A DNA stretch of 64,000 bases from Halichoerus grypus (Eukaryota > Chordata > Mammalia > Carnivora > Phocidae). The translations under genes were made by a program, and so were the position numbers. The notes under the pieces were generated by a model. It did not search any database. It worked only from the letters and a program-made list of their open reading frames with translations, and was not told where the DNA came from. This document shows positions 12,201 to 27,100 of this stretch, in pieces (position 1 is the stretch's first letter; every line of letters starts with the position of its first letter). The stretch covers positions 82,672,484 through 82,736,483 of the forward strand of contig NC_135716.1 in the NCBI RefSeq assembly GCF_964656455.1. Direction: 5' to 3'.

Positions 12201-12980
12201 AAGCTTTGGACTCCCTTGCAGTGCTCTCACGCACGCACACAACAAAATGCTGCCACCCTCAGGGGCAGCTCTTTTACCTGCAGCACAGGCTCTCAACCGA
12301 GTTCCTCCTTCGAGGTAGGTGGCTGTGTTTCAGCTGCCACACACACCCTGGGCAACGGTACTAGCCCCATAACCATGATGTGAGTTGAGAGCTGCCTTCT
12401 GTACCGGCCTGTCTCTCCCACGATATTACGATATTGAAACCGTCCCCAGGCTCTCAGCCACAGTACACCCTAAACTGCTTCGCCCACAGAGAGGTCGACG
12501 GTAGCTAAAGCACAGTTTCTCTACTGTGTAGTTTCTTCGAGTTAGAACGCTAGCTATTAGACTTCCATGCAAATGTGGGGCTGCCGTGCTAGCTTGGTCA
12601 AACACATGGGGAGTCGTGTTCTGCCTTTCGCTGGGGCCTGAGTCTCACTCGCAAAAACCTTTGGACTCCCTTGCAGTGCTCTCACGCACGCACACAACAA
12701 AATGCTGCCACCCTCAGGAGCAACTGTTTTACCTGAAGCACAGGCTCTCAACCGAGTTTTTCCTTCGAGTTAGGTGGCTGTGTTTAAGCCTGCACACACA
12801 CCCTGGGCAACGGTACTAGCCCCATAACCATGATGTGAGTTGAGAGCTGGCTTCTGTACCGGCCTGTCTCTCCCCCGATTTTACGATATTGAAACCGTCC
12901 CCAGGCTCTCAGCCACAGTACACCCTAAACTGCTTCGCCCACAGAGAGGTCGACGGTAGCTAACGCTCGGTTTCTCTACA
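9273..12980. repeat. HOR copy 4 (3,708 bp)
   Basis: Full-length copy. Its L block shares with copy 3 variants seen in no other copy here: ccaaagtgggg near 9,318, ggggatcttgacc near 10,172, and the preceding gtctccagg near 9,189. Copies 3 and 4 are therefore linked by recent duplication or conversion. Confidence 0.95.
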
Positions 12981-15900
12981 GTGTTTTTTCTCCGAGTTAG
13001 AAAGCTAGCTATTAGACTTCCATGCAAAAGTGGGGCCGTAGTACTAGCTTCATGGAGCAAGTGGGGAGTCGTGTTCTGGCTTCTTCCGGGGCCTGGGTCT
13101 CACAAGGAAAATGGTTTTGGACTCACTTGCAGTGCGCTCATGCATGCACACAGCAAAATGCGTCCACCCTGAGGCATGGCTCTTTTAGCCGAAGCAGGAA
13201 TTCCCTACAGAGTTGTTCCTTTGAGTTAGGTGGTTGGCTTTAGGCCTGCAGGCACCCCCGGGGCAAGGGTACTAGCCTCATAAACCAGAGGTGAGTTGAG
13301 AGCTGCCTTCTGCACCCCCCTGTTTCTCACTCCATTTCACGTGTGGGACCCTTTGCCCGGTCTCTCCTACACGAGCAGTGTCAAATTCCTCCTGCTTCAG
13401 GAACGGCAATGTTAACTCAAGCGCAGTCACTCTATAGGATTGATTCTTGGTGTTAGTAGCCTGGTTACTAGGCATCCAGGCACACAGGGTACAGCAGTGC
13501 TAATCTCCTCAAACAAGAGGTGAGTCGACAGCAGCCTTCCTTCCAAGCCTGCTTCTCACTCCGAGTTACGTTTAGGTTCCATTTCTCATGCTTTCACAAA
13601 AACACACAATAGATGAAGTTCACGCTCAGGAAGGGCGATCTTTGCTGAGGCACGGGTTCTCTACAGTTTTGTTCCTTTGCGTTGCGTGGATGGCACTGAG
13701 CACTCCACGCACACACGGGAGAGCCGATCTAGTTTCCCGAACAAGAGTTGAGTCGATAGGTGCCTTCTGCCCATGCTTATTTCTCCCTCCGAAATCGGCT
13801 GGGACTCCTTCCCCAGGTTTGCACTCAAGCCGACTTGAAAATGCTGCCACCCTGTGGAGAGGCGAATGTGCTGAAGCTGGGGTTCTTGACCGGCTTCTTT
13901 CTGCCAAATCAGTGTGGAGCCCTTAGCATTCCTATGCACACATGGAGCCAAAGTGTTAGCTTCAGGTAACAAGAGCTGAGTCGAGAGGAGCCTTCTGGGC
14001 CGGACTCCTTCTCCCTCGGTTTCACGTAAGGAACCCGTTCCTCAGGCTCTCACCCACGGTAGCCTGGAAAGGGCTTCCTCCCTCAGAGAGGTGGACGGTA
14101 GCTAAAGCACGGTTTCTCTACCGTGTTGTTTCTTCCAGGGAGAACGCGAGCGATTAGACTTCCATGCAAATGTGGGGCTGCCGTGCTAGCTTGGTCAAAC
14201 ACATGGGGAGTCGTGTTCTGCCTTTCGCTGGGGCCTGAGTCTCACTCGCAAAAACCTTTGGACTCCCTTGCAGTGCTCTCACGCACGCACACAACAAAAT
14301 GCTGCCACCCTCAGGAGCAACTGTTTTACCTGAAGCACAGGCTCTCAACCGAGTTTTTCCTTCGAGTTAGGTGGCTGTGTTTAAGCCTGCACACACACCC
14401 TGGGCAACGGTACTAGCCCCATAACCATGATGTGAGTTGAGAGCTGCCTTGTGTACCGGCCTGTCTCTCCCCCGATATTACGATATTGAAACCGTCCCCA
14501 GGCTCTCAGCCACAGTACACCCTAAACTGCTTCGCCCACAGAGAGGTCGACGGTAGCTAAAGCACGGTTTCTCTACAGTGTTATTTCTTCGAGTTAGAAC
14601 GCTAGCTATTAGACTTCCATTCAAAAGTGGGGCCGCAGTACTAGCTTCATGGAGCAAGTGGGGAGTCGTGTTCTGGCTTCTTCCGGGGCCTGGGTCTCAC
14701 AAGGAAAATGGTTTTGGACTCACTTGCTGTGCACTCACGCATGCACACCACACAATGTGTCCACCCTGAGGCATGGCTATTTTAGCCAAAGCAGGAATTC
14801 CCTACAGAGTTGTTCCTTTGACTTAGGTGGTTGGCTTATGGCCTGCAGGTACACCCGGGGCAGCGGTACTAGCCTCATAAACAAGAGGTGAGTTGAGAGC
14901 TGCCTTCCACACCGGCCTGTTTCTCAGTCCATTTCACGTATGGGACCCTTTCCCCGGTCTCTCATACACGAGCACTATACAACTCCTGCGGCGTCAGGAT
15001 CGGCAATGTTAGCTAAAGCGAAGTAACGCTACAGCATTGATTCTTGGTGTTAGTAGCCTGGTAGGCGAATGAGCTGCAGCTGGGATTCTTTACAGGCTTG
15101 TTTCTTCCCAGTCAGTGTCGAGCACATAGCATTCCAAGCACACATGGAGCAGTAGTGTTAGCTTCAGGTAGCAAGAGCTGAGTCCACAGGTGCCTTCTGC
15201 CCAGACCTATTTCTCCCTTGGTTTCACGTATGGAACCCGTTCCCCAGGCTCTCAGCCACGGTACTCCGTGTAATGCTTCCTCCGTCTAGAGGTCGACGGT
15301 AGCTAAAGCACGGTTTCTCTACAGTGATGTTTCTTCGAGTTAGAACACTAGCTGTTAGACTTCCATGCAAAAGAGGGGCTGCCGTGTTAGCGTGATGAAA
15401 CACATGGGGAGTCGTGTTCTGCCTTTCGCTGGGGCCTGAGTCTCACTCGCAAAAAGCTTTGGACTCCCTTGCAGTGCTCTCACGCACGCACACAACAAAA
15501 TGCTGCCACTCTCAGGAGCAGCTGTTTTACCTGCAGCACAGGCTCTCAACCGAGTTCCTCCTTCGAGGTAGGTGGCTGTGTTTCAGCTGCCACACACACC
15601 CTGGGCAACGGTACTAGCCCCATAACCATGATGTGAGTTGAGAGCTGCCCTCTGTACCGGCCTGTCTCTCCCCCGATATTACGATATTGAAACCGTCCCC
15701 AGGCTCTCAGCCACAGTACACCCTAAACCGCTTCGCCCACAGAGAGGTCGACGGTAGCTAAAGTACGGTTTCTCTACAGTGTTGTTTCTTCGAGTTAGAA
15801 CGCTAGGTATTAGACTTCCATGCAAAAGTGGGGCTGCCGTGCTAGCGTGATGAAACACATGGGGAGTCGTGTTCTGCCTTTCGCTGGGGCCTGAGTCTCA

Positions 15901-16688
15901 CTCGCAAAAAGCTTTGGACTCCCTTGCAGTGCTCTCACGCACGCACACAACAAAATGCTGCCACCCTCAGGGGCAGCTCTTTTACCTGCAGCACAGGCTC
16001 TCAACCGAGTTCCTCCTTCGAGGTAGGTGGCTGTGTTTCAGCTGCCACACACACCCTGGGCAACGGTACTAGCCCCATAACCATGATGTGAGTTGAGAGC
16101 TGCCTTCTGTACCGGCCTGTCTCTCCCACGATATTACGATATTGAAACCGTCCCCAGGCTCTCAGCCACACTACACCCTAAACCGCTTCGCCCACAGAGA
16201 GGTCGACGGTAGCTAAAGCACAGTTTCTCTACTGTGTAGTTTCTTCGAGTTAGAACGCTAGCTATTAGACTTCCATGCAAATGTGGGGCTGCCGTGCTAG
16301 CTTGGTCAAACACATGGGGAGTCGTGTTCTGCCTTTCCCTGGGGCCTGAGTCTCACTCGCAAAAACCTTTGGACTCCCTTGCAGTGCTCTCACGCACGCA
16401 CACAACAAAATGCTGCCACCCTCAGGAGCAACTGTTTTACCTGAAGCACAGGCTCTCAACCGAGTTTTTCCTTCGAGTTAGGTGGCTGTGTTTAAGCCTG
16501 CACACACACCCTGGGCAACGGTACTAGCCCCATAACCATGATGTGAGTTGAGAGCTGGCTTCTGTACCGGCCTGTCTCTCCCCCGATTTTACGATATTGA
16601 AACCGTCCCCAGGCTCTCAGCCACAGTACACCCTAAACTGCTTCGCCCACAGAGAGGTCGACGGTAGCTAACGCTCGGTTTCTCTACA
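12981..16688. repeat. HOR copy 5 (3,708 bp)
   Basis: Full-length copy. It has aaatcggctggg near 13,794, a variant otherwise found only in copies 12-14. It has gtggacggtag near 14,091, and cacactacaccc near 16,166, which is shared with copies 7 and 13. The L marker is gctgaagct. Confidence 0.95.
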
Positions 16689-19600
16689 GTGTTTTTTCTC
16701 CGAGTTAGAAAGCTAGCTATTAGACTTCCATGCAAAAGTGGGGCCGTAGTACTAGCTTCATGGAGCAAGTGGGGAGTCGTGTTCTGGCTTCTTCCGGGGC
16801 CTGGGTCTCACAAGGAAAATGGTTTTGGACTCACTTGCAGTGCGCTCATGCATGCACACAGCAAAATGCGTCCACCCTGAGGCATGGCTCTTTTAGCCGA
16901 AGCAGGAATTCCCTACAGAGTTGTTCCTTTGAGTTAGGTGGTTGGCTTTAGGCCTGCAGGCACCCCCGGGGCAAGGGTACTAGCCTCATAAACCAGAGGT
17001 GAGTTGAGAGCTGCCTTCTGCACCCCCCTGTTTCTCACTCCATTTCACGTGTGGGACCCTTTGCCCGGTCTCTCCTACACGAGCAGTGTCAAATTCCTCC
17101 TGCTTCAGGAACGGCAATGTTAACTCAAGCGCAGTCACTCTATAGGATTGATTCTTGGTGTTAGTAGCCTGGTTACTAGGCATCCAGGCACACAGGGTAC
17201 AGCAGTGCTAATCTCCTCAAACAAGAGGTGAGTCGACAGCAGCCTTCCTTCCAAGCCTGCTTCTCACTCCGAGTTACGTTTAGGTTCCATTTCTCATGCT
17301 TTCACAAAAACACACAATAGATGAAGTTCACGCTCAGGAAGGGCGATCTTTGCTGAGGCACGGGTTCTCTACAGTTTTGTTCCTTTGCGTTGCGTGGATG
17401 GCACTGAGCACTCCACGCACACACGGGAGAGCCGATCTAGTTTCCCGAACAAGAGTTGAGTCGATAGGTGCCTTCTGCCCATGCTTATTTCTCCCTCCGA
17501 AATCTGCTGGGACTCCTTCCCCAGGTTTGCACTCAAGCCGACTTGAAAATGCTGCCACCCTGTGGAGAGGCGAATGTGCTCAAGCTGGGGTTCTTGACCG
17601 GCTTCTTTCTGCCAAATCAGTGTGGAGCCCTTAGCATTCCTATGCACACATGGAGCCAAAGTGTTAGCTTCAGGTAACAAGAGCTGAGTCGAGAGGAGCC
17701 TTCTGGGCCGGACTCCTTCTCCCTCGGTTTCACGTAAGGAACCCGTTCCTCAGGCTCTCACCCACGGTAGCCTGGAAAGGGCTTCCTCCCTCAGAGAGGT
17801 GGATGGTAGCTAAAGCACGGTTTCTCTACCGTGTTGTTTCTTCCAGGGAGAACGCGAGCGATTAGACTTCCATGCAAATGTGGGGCTGCCGTGCTAGCTT
17901 GGTCAAACACATGGGGAGTCGTGTTCTGCCTTTCGCTGGGGCCTGAGTCTCACTCGCAAAAACCTTTGGACTCCCTTGCAGTGCTCTCACGCACGCACAC
18001 AACAAAATGCTGCCACCCTCAGGAGCAACTGTTTTACCTGAAGCACAGGCTCTCAACCGAGTTTTTCCTTCGAGTTAGGTGGCTGTGTTTAAGCCTGCAC
18101 ACACACCCTGGGCAACGGTACTAGCCCCATAACCATGATGTGAGTTGAGAGCTGCCCTCTGTACCGGCCTGTCTCTCCCCCGATTTTACGATATTGAAAC
18201 CGTCCCCAGGCTCTCAGCCACAGTACACCCTAAACTGCTTCGCCCACAGAGAGGTCGACGGTAGCTAAAGCACGGTTTCTCTACAGTGTTATTTCTTCGA
18301 GTTAGAACGCTAGCTATTAGACTTCCATTCAAAAGTGGGGCCGCAGTACTAGCTTCATGGAGCAAGTGGGGAGTCGTGTTCTGGCTTCTTCCGGGGCCTG
18401 GGTCTCACAAGGAAAATGGTTTTGGACTCACTTGCTGTGCACTCACGCATGCACACCACACAATGTGTCCACCCTGAGGCATGGCTATTTTAGCCAAAGC
18501 AGGAATTCCCTACAGAGTTGTTCCTTTGACTTAGGTGGTTGGCTTATGGCCTGCAGGTACACCCGGGGCAGCGGTACTAGCCTCATAAACAAGAGGTGAG
18601 TTGAGAGCTGCCTTCCACACCGGCCTGTTTCTCAGTCCATTTCACGTATGGGACCCTTTCCCCGGTCTCTCATACATGAGCACTATACAACTCCTGCGGC
18701 GTCAGGATCGGCAATGTTAGCTAAAGCGAAGTAACGCTACAGCATTGATTCTTGGTGTTAGTAGCCTGGTAGGCGAATGAGCTGCAGCTGGGATTCTTTA
18801 CAGGCTTGTTTCTTCCCAGTCAGTGTCGAGCACATAGCATTCCAAGCACACATGGAGCAGTAGTGTTAGCTTCAGGTAGCAAGAGCTGAGTCCACAGGTG
18901 CCTTCTGCCCAGACCTATTTCTCCCTTGGTTTCACGTATGGAACCCGTTCCCCAGGCTCTCAGCCACGGTACTCCGTGTAATGCTTCCTCCGTCTAGAGG
19001 TCGACGGTAGCTAAAGCACGGTTTCTCTACAGTGATGTTTCTTCGAGTTAGAACACTAGCTGTTAGACTTCCATGCAAAAGAGGGGCTGCCGTGTTAGCG
19101 TGATGAAACACATGGGGAGTCGTGTTCTGCCTTTCGCTGGGGCCTGAGTCTCACTCGCAAAAAGCTTTGGACTCCCTTGCAGTGCTCTCACGCACGCACA
19201 CAACAAAATGCTTCCACTCTCAGGAGCAGCTGTTTTACCTGCAGCACAGGCTCTCAACCGAGTTTCTCCTTCGAGGTAGGTGGCTGTGTTTCAGCTGCCA
19301 CACACACCCTGGGCAACGGTACTAGCCCCATAACCATGATGTGAGTTGAGAGCTGCCCTCTGTACCGGCCTGTCTCTCCCCCGATATTACGATATTGAAA
19401 CCGTCCCCAGGCTCTCAGCCACAGTACACCCTAAACCGCTTCGCCCACAGAGAGGTCGACGGTAGCTAAAGTACGGTTTCTCTACAGTGTTGTTTCTTCG
19501 AGTTAGAACGCTAGGTATTAGACTTCCATGCAAAAGTGGGGCTGCCGTGCTAGCGTGATGAAACACATGGGGAGTCGTGTTCTGCCTTTCGCTGGGGCCT

Positions 19601-20396
19601 GAGTCTCACTCGCAAAAAGCTTTGGACTCCCTTGCAGTGCTCTCACGCACGCACACAACAAAATGCTGCCACCCTCAGGGGCAGCTCTTTTACCTGCAGC
19701 ACAGGCTCTCAACCGAGTTCCTCCTTCGAGGTAGGTGGCTGTGTTTCAGCTGCCACACACACCCTGGGCAACGGTACTAGCCCCATAACCATGATGTGAG
19801 TTGAGAGCTGCCTTCTGTACCGGCCTGTCTCTCCCACGATATTACGATATTGAAACCGTCCCCAGGCTCTCAGCCACAGTACACCCTAAACTGCTTCGCC
19901 CACAGAGAGGTCGACGGTAGCTAAAGCACAGTTTCTCTACTGTGTAGTTTCTTCGAGTTAGAACGCTAGCTATTAGACTTCCATGCAAATGTGGGGCTGC
20001 CGTGCTAGCTTGGTCAAACACATGGGGAGTCGTGTTCTGCCTTTCCCTGGGGCCTGAGTCTCACTCGCAAAAACCTTTGGACTCCCTTGCAGTGCTCTCA
20101 CGCACGCACACAACAAAATGCTGCCACCCTCAGGAGCAACTGTTTTACCTGAAGCACAGGCTCTCAACCGAGTTTTTCCTTCGAGTTAGGTGGCTGTGTT
20201 TAAGCCTGCACACACACCCTGGGCAACGGTACTAGCCCCATAACCATGATGTGAGTTGAGAGCTGGCTTCTGTACCGGCCTGTCTCTCCCCCGATTTTAC
20301 GATATTGAAACCGTCCCCAGGCTCTCAGCCACAGTACACCCTAAACTGCTTCGCCCACAGAGAGGTCGACGGTAGCTAACGCTCGGTTTCTCTACA
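16689..20396. repeat. HOR copy 6 (3,708 bp, type-A member of the super-repeat)
   Basis: Full-length copy carrying the type-A marker set: gctcaagct near 17,578, cgattttacg at the S1/M junction near 18,181, catacatgag near 18,671 and gcttcc in S2. Confidence 0.95.
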
Positions 20397-23300
20397 GTGT
20401 TTTTTCTCCGAGTTAGAAAGCTAGCTATTAGACTTCCATGCAAAAGTGGGGCCGTAGTACTAGCTTCATGGAGCAAGTGGGGAGTCGTGTTCTGGCTTCT
20501 TCCGGGGCCTGGGTCTCACAAGGAAAATGGTTTTGGACTCACTTGCAGTGCGCTCATGCATGCACACAGCAAAATGCGTCCACCCTGAGGCATGGCTCTT
20601 TTAGCCGAAGCAGGAATTCCCTACAGAGTTGTTCCTTTGAGTTAGGTGGTTGGCTTTAGGCCTGCAGGCACCCCCGGGGCAAGGGTACTAGCCTCATAAA
20701 CCAGAGGTGAGTTGAGAGCTGCCTTCTGCACCCCCCTGTTTCTCACTCCATTTCACGTGTGGGACCCTTTGCCCGGTCTCTCCTACACGAGCAGTGTCAA
20801 ATTCCTCCTGCTTCAGGAACGGCAATGTTAACTCAAGCGCAGTCACTCTATAGGATTGATTCTTGGTGTTAGTAGCCTGGTTACTAGGCATCCAGGCACA
20901 CAGGGTACAGCAGTGCTAATCTCCTCAAACAAGAGGTGAGTCGACAGCAGCCTTCCTTCCAAGCCTGCTTCTCACTCCGAGTTACGTTTAGGTTCCATTT
21001 CTCATGCTTTCACAAAAACACACAATAGATGAAGTTCACGCTCAGGAAGGGCGATCTTTGCTGAGGCACGGGTTCTCTACAGTTTTGTTCCTTTGCGTTG
21101 CGTGGATGGCACTGAGCACTCCACGCACACACGGGAGAGCCGATCTAGTTTCCCGAACAAGAGTTGAGTCGATAGGTGCCTTCTGCCCATGCTTATTTCT
21201 CCCTCCGAAATCTGCTGGGACTCCTTCCCCAGGTTTGCACTCAAGCCGACTTGAAAATGCTGCCACCCTGTGGAGAGGCGAATGTGCTGAAGCTGGGGTT
21301 CTTGACCGGCTTCTTTCTGCCAAATCAGTGTGGAGCCCTTAGCATTCCTATGCACACATGGAGCCAAAGTGTTAGCTTCAGGTAACAAGAGCTGAGTCGA
21401 GAGGAGCCTTCTGGGCCGGACTCCTTCTCCCTCGGTTTCACGTAAGGAACCCGTTCCTCAGGCTCTCACCCACGGTAGCCTGGAAAGGGCTTCCTCCCTC
21501 AGAGAGGTGGATGGTAGCTAAAGCACGGTTTCTCTACCGTGTTGTTTCTTCCAGGGAGAACGCGAGCGATTAGACTTCCATGCAAATGTGGGGCTGCCGT
21601 GCTAGCTTGGTCAAACACATGGGGAGTCGTGTTCTGCCTTTCGCTGGGGCCTGAGTCTCACTCGCAAAAACCTTTGGACTCCCTTGCAGTGCTCTCACGC
21701 ACGCACACAACAAAATGCTGCCACCCTCAGGAGCAACTGTTTTACCTGAAGCACAGGCTCTCAACCGAGTTTTTCCTTCGAGTTAGGTGGCTGTGTTTAA
21801 GCCTGCACACACACCCTGGGCAACGGTACTAGCCCCATAACCATGATGTGAGTTGAGAGCTGCCCTCTGTACCGGCCTGTCTCTCCCCCGATATTACGAT
21901 ATTGAAACCGTCCCCAGGCTCTCAGCCACAGTACACCCTAAACTGCTTCGCCCACAGAGAGGTCGACGGTAGCTAAAGCACGGTTTCTCTACAGTGTTAT
22001 TTCTTCGAGTTAGAACGCTAGCTATTAGACTTCCATTCAAAAGTGGGGCCGCAGTACTAGCTTCATGGAGCAAGTGGGGAGTCGTGTTCTGGCTTCTTCC
22101 GGGGCCTGGGTCTCACAAGGAAAATGGTTTTGGACTCACTTGCTGTGCACTCACGCATGCACACCACACAATGTGTCCACCCTGAGGCATGGCTATTTTA
22201 GCCAAAGCAGGAATTCCCTACAGAGTTGTTCCTTTGACTTAGGTGGTTGGCTTATGGCCTGCAGGTACACCCGGGGCAGCGGTACTAGCCTCATAAACAA
22301 GAGGTGAGTTGAGAGCTGCCTTCCACACCGGCCTGTTTCTCAGTCCATTTCACGTATGGGACCCTTTCCCCGGTCTCTCATACACGAGCACTATACAACT
22401 CCTGCGGCGTCAGGATCGGCAATGTTAGCTAAAGCGAAGTAACGCTACAGCATTGATTCTTGGTGTTAGTAGCCTGGTAGGCGAATGAGCTGCAGCTGGG
22501 ATTCTTTACAGGCTTGTTTCTTCCCAGTCAGTGTCGAGCACATAGCATTCCAAGCACACATGGAGCAGTAGTGTTAGCTTCAGGTAGCAAGAGCTGAGTC
22601 CACAGGTGCCTTCTGCCCAGACCTATTTCTCCCTTGGTTTCACGTATGGAACCCGTTCCCCAGGCTCTCAGCCACGGTACTCCGTGTAATGCTTCCTCCG
22701 TCTAGAGGTCGACGGTAGCTAAAGCACGGTTTCTCTACAGTGATGTTTCTTCGAGTTAGAACACTAGCTGTTAGACTTCCATGCAAAAGAGGGGCTGCCG
22801 TGTTAGCGTGATGAAACACATGGGGAGTCGTGTTCTGCCTTTCGCTGGGGCCTGAGTCTCACTCGCAAAAAGCTTTGGACTCCCTTGCAGTGCTCTCACG
22901 CACGCACACAACAAAATGCTGCCACTCTCAGGAGCAGCTGTTTTACCTGCAGCACAGGCTCTCAACCGAGTTCCTCCTTCGAGGTAGGTGGCTGTGTTTC
23001 AGCTGCCACACACACCCTGGGCAACGGTACTAGCCCCATAACCATGATGTGAGTTGAGAGCTGCCCTCTGTACCGGCCTGTCTCTCCCCCGATATTACGA
23101 TATTGAAACCGTCCCCAGGCTCTCAGCCACAGTACACCCTAAACCGCTTCGCCCACAGAGAGGTCGACGGTAGCTAAAGTACGGTTTCTCTACAGTGTTG
23201 TTTCTTCGAGTTAGAACGCTAGGTATTAGACTTCCATGCAAAAGTGGGGCTGCCGTGCTAGCGTGATGAAACACATGGGGAGTCGTGTTCTGCCTTTCGC

Positions 23301-24104
23301 TGGGGCCTGAGTCTCACTCGCAAAAAGCTTTGGACTCCCTTGCAGTGCTCTCACGCACGCACACAACAAAATGCTGCCACCCTCAGGGGCAGCTCTTTTA
23401 CCTGCAGCACAGGCTCTCAACCGAGTTCCTCCTTCGAGGTAGGTGGCTGTGTTTCAGCTGCCACACACACCCTGGGCAACGGTACTAGCCCCATAACCAT
23501 GATGTGAGTTGAGAGCTGCCTTCTGTACCGGCCTGTCTCTCCCACGATATTACGATATTGAAACCGTCCCCAGGCTCTCAGCCACACTACACCCTAAACC
23601 GCTTCGCCCACAGAGAGGTCGACGGTAGCTAAAGCACAGTTTCTCTACTGTGTAGTTTCTTCGAGTTAGAACGCTAGCTATTAGACTTCCATGCAAATGT
23701 GGGGCTGCCGTGCTAGCTTGGTCAAACACATGGGGAGTCGTGTTCTGCCTTTCCCTGGGGCCTGAGTCTCACTCGCAAAAACCTTTGGACTCCCTTGCAG
23801 TGCTCTCACGCACGCACACAACAAAATGCTGCCACCCTCAGGAGCAACTGTTTTACCTGAAGCACAGGCTCTCAACCGAGTTTTTCCTTCGAGTTAGGTG
23901 GCTGTGTTTAAGCCTGCACACACACCCTGGGCAACGGTACTAGCCCCATAACCATGATGTGAGTTGAGAGCTGGCTTCTGTACCGGCCTGTCTCTCCCCC
24001 GATTTTACGATATTGAAACCGTCCCCAGGCTCTCAGCCACAGTACACCCTAAACTGCTTCGCCCACAGAGAGGTCGACGGTAGCTAACGCTCGGTTTCTC
24101 TACA
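20397..24104. repeat. HOR copy 7 (3,708 bp, type-B member of the super-repeat)
   Basis: Full-length copy with the type-B markers: gctgaagct near 21,286, cgatattacg at the S1/M junction and catacacgag in M. It also carries cacactacaccc near 23,583. Confidence 0.95.
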
Positions 24105-27100
24105 GTGTTTTTTCTCCGAGTTAGAAAGCTAGCTATTAGACTTCCATGCAAAAGTGGGGCCGTAGTACTAGCTTCATGGAGCAAGTGGGGAGTCGTGTTC
24201 TGGCTTCTTCCGGGGCCTGGGTCTCACAAGGAAAATGGTTTTGGACTCACTTGCAGTGCGCTCATGCATGCACACAGCAAAATGCGTCCACCCTGAGGCA
24301 TGGCTCTTTTAGCCGAAGCAGGAATTCCCTACAGAGTTGTTCCTTTGAGTTAGGTGGTTGGCTTTAGGCCTGCAGGCACCCCCGGGGCAAGGGTACTAGC
24401 CTCATAAACCAGAGGTGAGTTGAGAGCTGCCTTCTGCACCCCCCTGTTTCTCACTCCATTTCACGTGTGGGACCCTTTGCCCGGTCTCTCCTACACGAGC
24501 AGTGTCAAATTCCTCCTGCTTCAGGAACGGCAATGTTAACTCAAGCGCAGTCACTCTATAGGATTGATTCTTGGTGTTAGTAGCCTGGTTACTAGGCATC
24601 CAGGCACACAGGGTACAGCAGTGCTAATCTCCTCAAACAAGAGGTGAGTCGACAGCAGCCTTCCTTCCAAGCCTGCTTCTCACTCCGAGTTACGTTTAGG
24701 TTCCATTTCTCATGCTTTCACAAAAACACACAATAGATGAAGTTCACGCTCAGGAAGGGCGATCTTTGCTGAGGCACGGGTTCTCTACAGTTTTGTTCCT
24801 TTGCGTTGCGTGGATGGCACTGAGCACTCCACGCACACACGGGAGAGCCGATCTAGTTTCCCGAACAAGAGTTGAGTCGATAGGTGCCTTCTGCCCATGC
24901 TTATTTCTCCCTCCGAAATCTGCTGGGACTCCTTCCCCAGGTTTGCACTCAAGCCGACTTGAAAATGCTGCCACCCTGTGGAGAGGCGAATGTGCTCAAG
25001 CTGGGGTTCTTGACCGGCTTCTTTCTGCCAAATCAGTGTGGAGCCCTTAGCATTCCTATGCACACATGGAGCCAAAGTGTTAGTTTCAGGTAACAAGAGC
25101 TGAGTCGAGAGGAGCCTTCTGGGCCGGACTCCTTCTCCCTCGGTTTCACGTAAGGAACCCGTTCCTCAGGCTCTCACCCACGGTAGCCTGGAAAGGGCTT
25201 CCTCCCTCAGAGAGGTGGATGGTAGCTAAAGCACGGTTTCTCTACCGTGTTGTTTCTTCCAGGGAGAACGCGAGCGATTAGACTTCCATGCAAATGTGGG
25301 GCTGCCGTGCTAGCTTGGTCAAACACATGGGGAGTCGTGTTCTGCCTTTCGCTGGGGCCTGAGTCTCACTCGCAAAAACCTTTGGACTCCCTTGCAGTGC
25401 TCTCACGCACGCACACAACAAAATGCTGCCACCCTCAGGAGCAACTGTTTTACCTGAAGCACAGGCTCTCAACCGAGTTTTTCCTTCGAGTTAGGTGGCT
25501 GTGTTTAAGCCTGCACACACACCCTGGGCAACGGTACTAGCCCCATAACCATGATGTGAGTTGAGAGCTGCCCTCTGTACCGGCCTGTCTCTCCCCCGAT
25601 TTTACGATATTGAAACCGTCCCCAGGCTCTCAGCCACAGTACACCCTAAACTGCTTCGCCCACAGAGAGGTCGACGGTAGCTAAAGCACGGTTTCTCTAC
25701 AGTGTTATTTCTTCGAGTTAGAACGCTAGCTATTAGACTTCCATTCAAAAGTGGGGCCGCAGTACTAGCTTCATGGAGCAAGTGGGGAGTCGTGTTCTGG
25801 CTTCTTCCGGGGCCTGGGTCTCACAAGGAAAATGGTTTTGGACTCACTTGCTGTGCACTCACGCATGCACACCACACAATGTGTCCACCCTGAGGCATGG
25901 CTATTTTAGCCAAAGCAGGAATTCCCTACAGAGTTGTTCCTTTGACTTAGGTGGTTGGCTTATGGCCTGCAGGTACACCCGGGGCAGCGGTACTAGCCTC
26001 ATAAACAAGAGGTGAGTTGAGAGCTGCCTTCCACACCGGCCTGTTTCTCAGTCCATTTCACGTATGGGACCCTTTCCCCGGTCTCTCATACATGAGCACT
26101 ATACAACTCCTGCGGCGTCAGGATCGGCAATGTTAGCTAAAGCGAAGTAACGCTACAGCATTGATTCTTGGTGTTAGTAGCCTGGTAGGCGAATGAGCTG
26201 CAGCTGGGATTCTTTACAGGCTTGTTTCTTCCCAGTCAGTGTCGAGCACATAGCATTCCAAGCACACATGGAGCAGTAGTGTTAGCTTCAGGTAGCAAGA
26301 GCTGAGTCCACAGGTGCCTTCTGCCCAGACCTATTTCTCCCTTGGTTTCACGTATGGAACCCGTTCCCCAGGCTCTCAGCCACGGTACTCCGTGTAATGC
26401 TTCCTCCGTCTAGAGGTCGACGGTAGCTAAAGCACGGTTTCTCTACAGTGATGTTTCTTCGAGTTAGAACACTAGCTGTTAGACTTCCATGCAAAAGAGG
26501 GGCTGCCGTGTTAGCGTGATGAAACACATGGGGAGTCGTGTTCTGCCTTTCGCTGGGGCCTGAGTCTCACTCGCAAAAAGCTTTGGACTCCCTTGCAGTG
26601 CTCTCACGCACGCACACAACAAAATGCTTCCACTCTCAGGAGCAGCTGTTTTACCTGCAGCACAGGCTCTCAACCGAGTTTCTCCTTCGAGGTAGGTGGC
26701 TGTGTTTCAGCTGCCACACACACCCTGGGCAACGGTACTAGCCCCATAACCATGATGTGAGTTGAGAGCTGCCCTCTGTACCGGCCTGTCTCTCCCCCGA
26801 TATTACGATATTGAAACCGTCCCCAGGCTCTCAGCCACAGTACACCCTAAACCGCTTCGCCCACAGAGAGGTCGACGGTAGCTAAAGTACGGTTTCTCTA
26901 CAGTGTTGTTTCTTCGAGTTAGAACGCTAGGTATTAGACTTCCATGCAAAAGTGGGGCTGCCGTGCTAGCGTGATGAAACACATGGGGAGTCGTGTTCTG
27001 CCTTTCGCTGGGGCCTGAGTCTCACTCGCAAAAAGCTTTGGACTCCCTTGCAGTGCTCTCACGCACGCACACAACAAAATGCTGCCACCCTCAGGGGCAG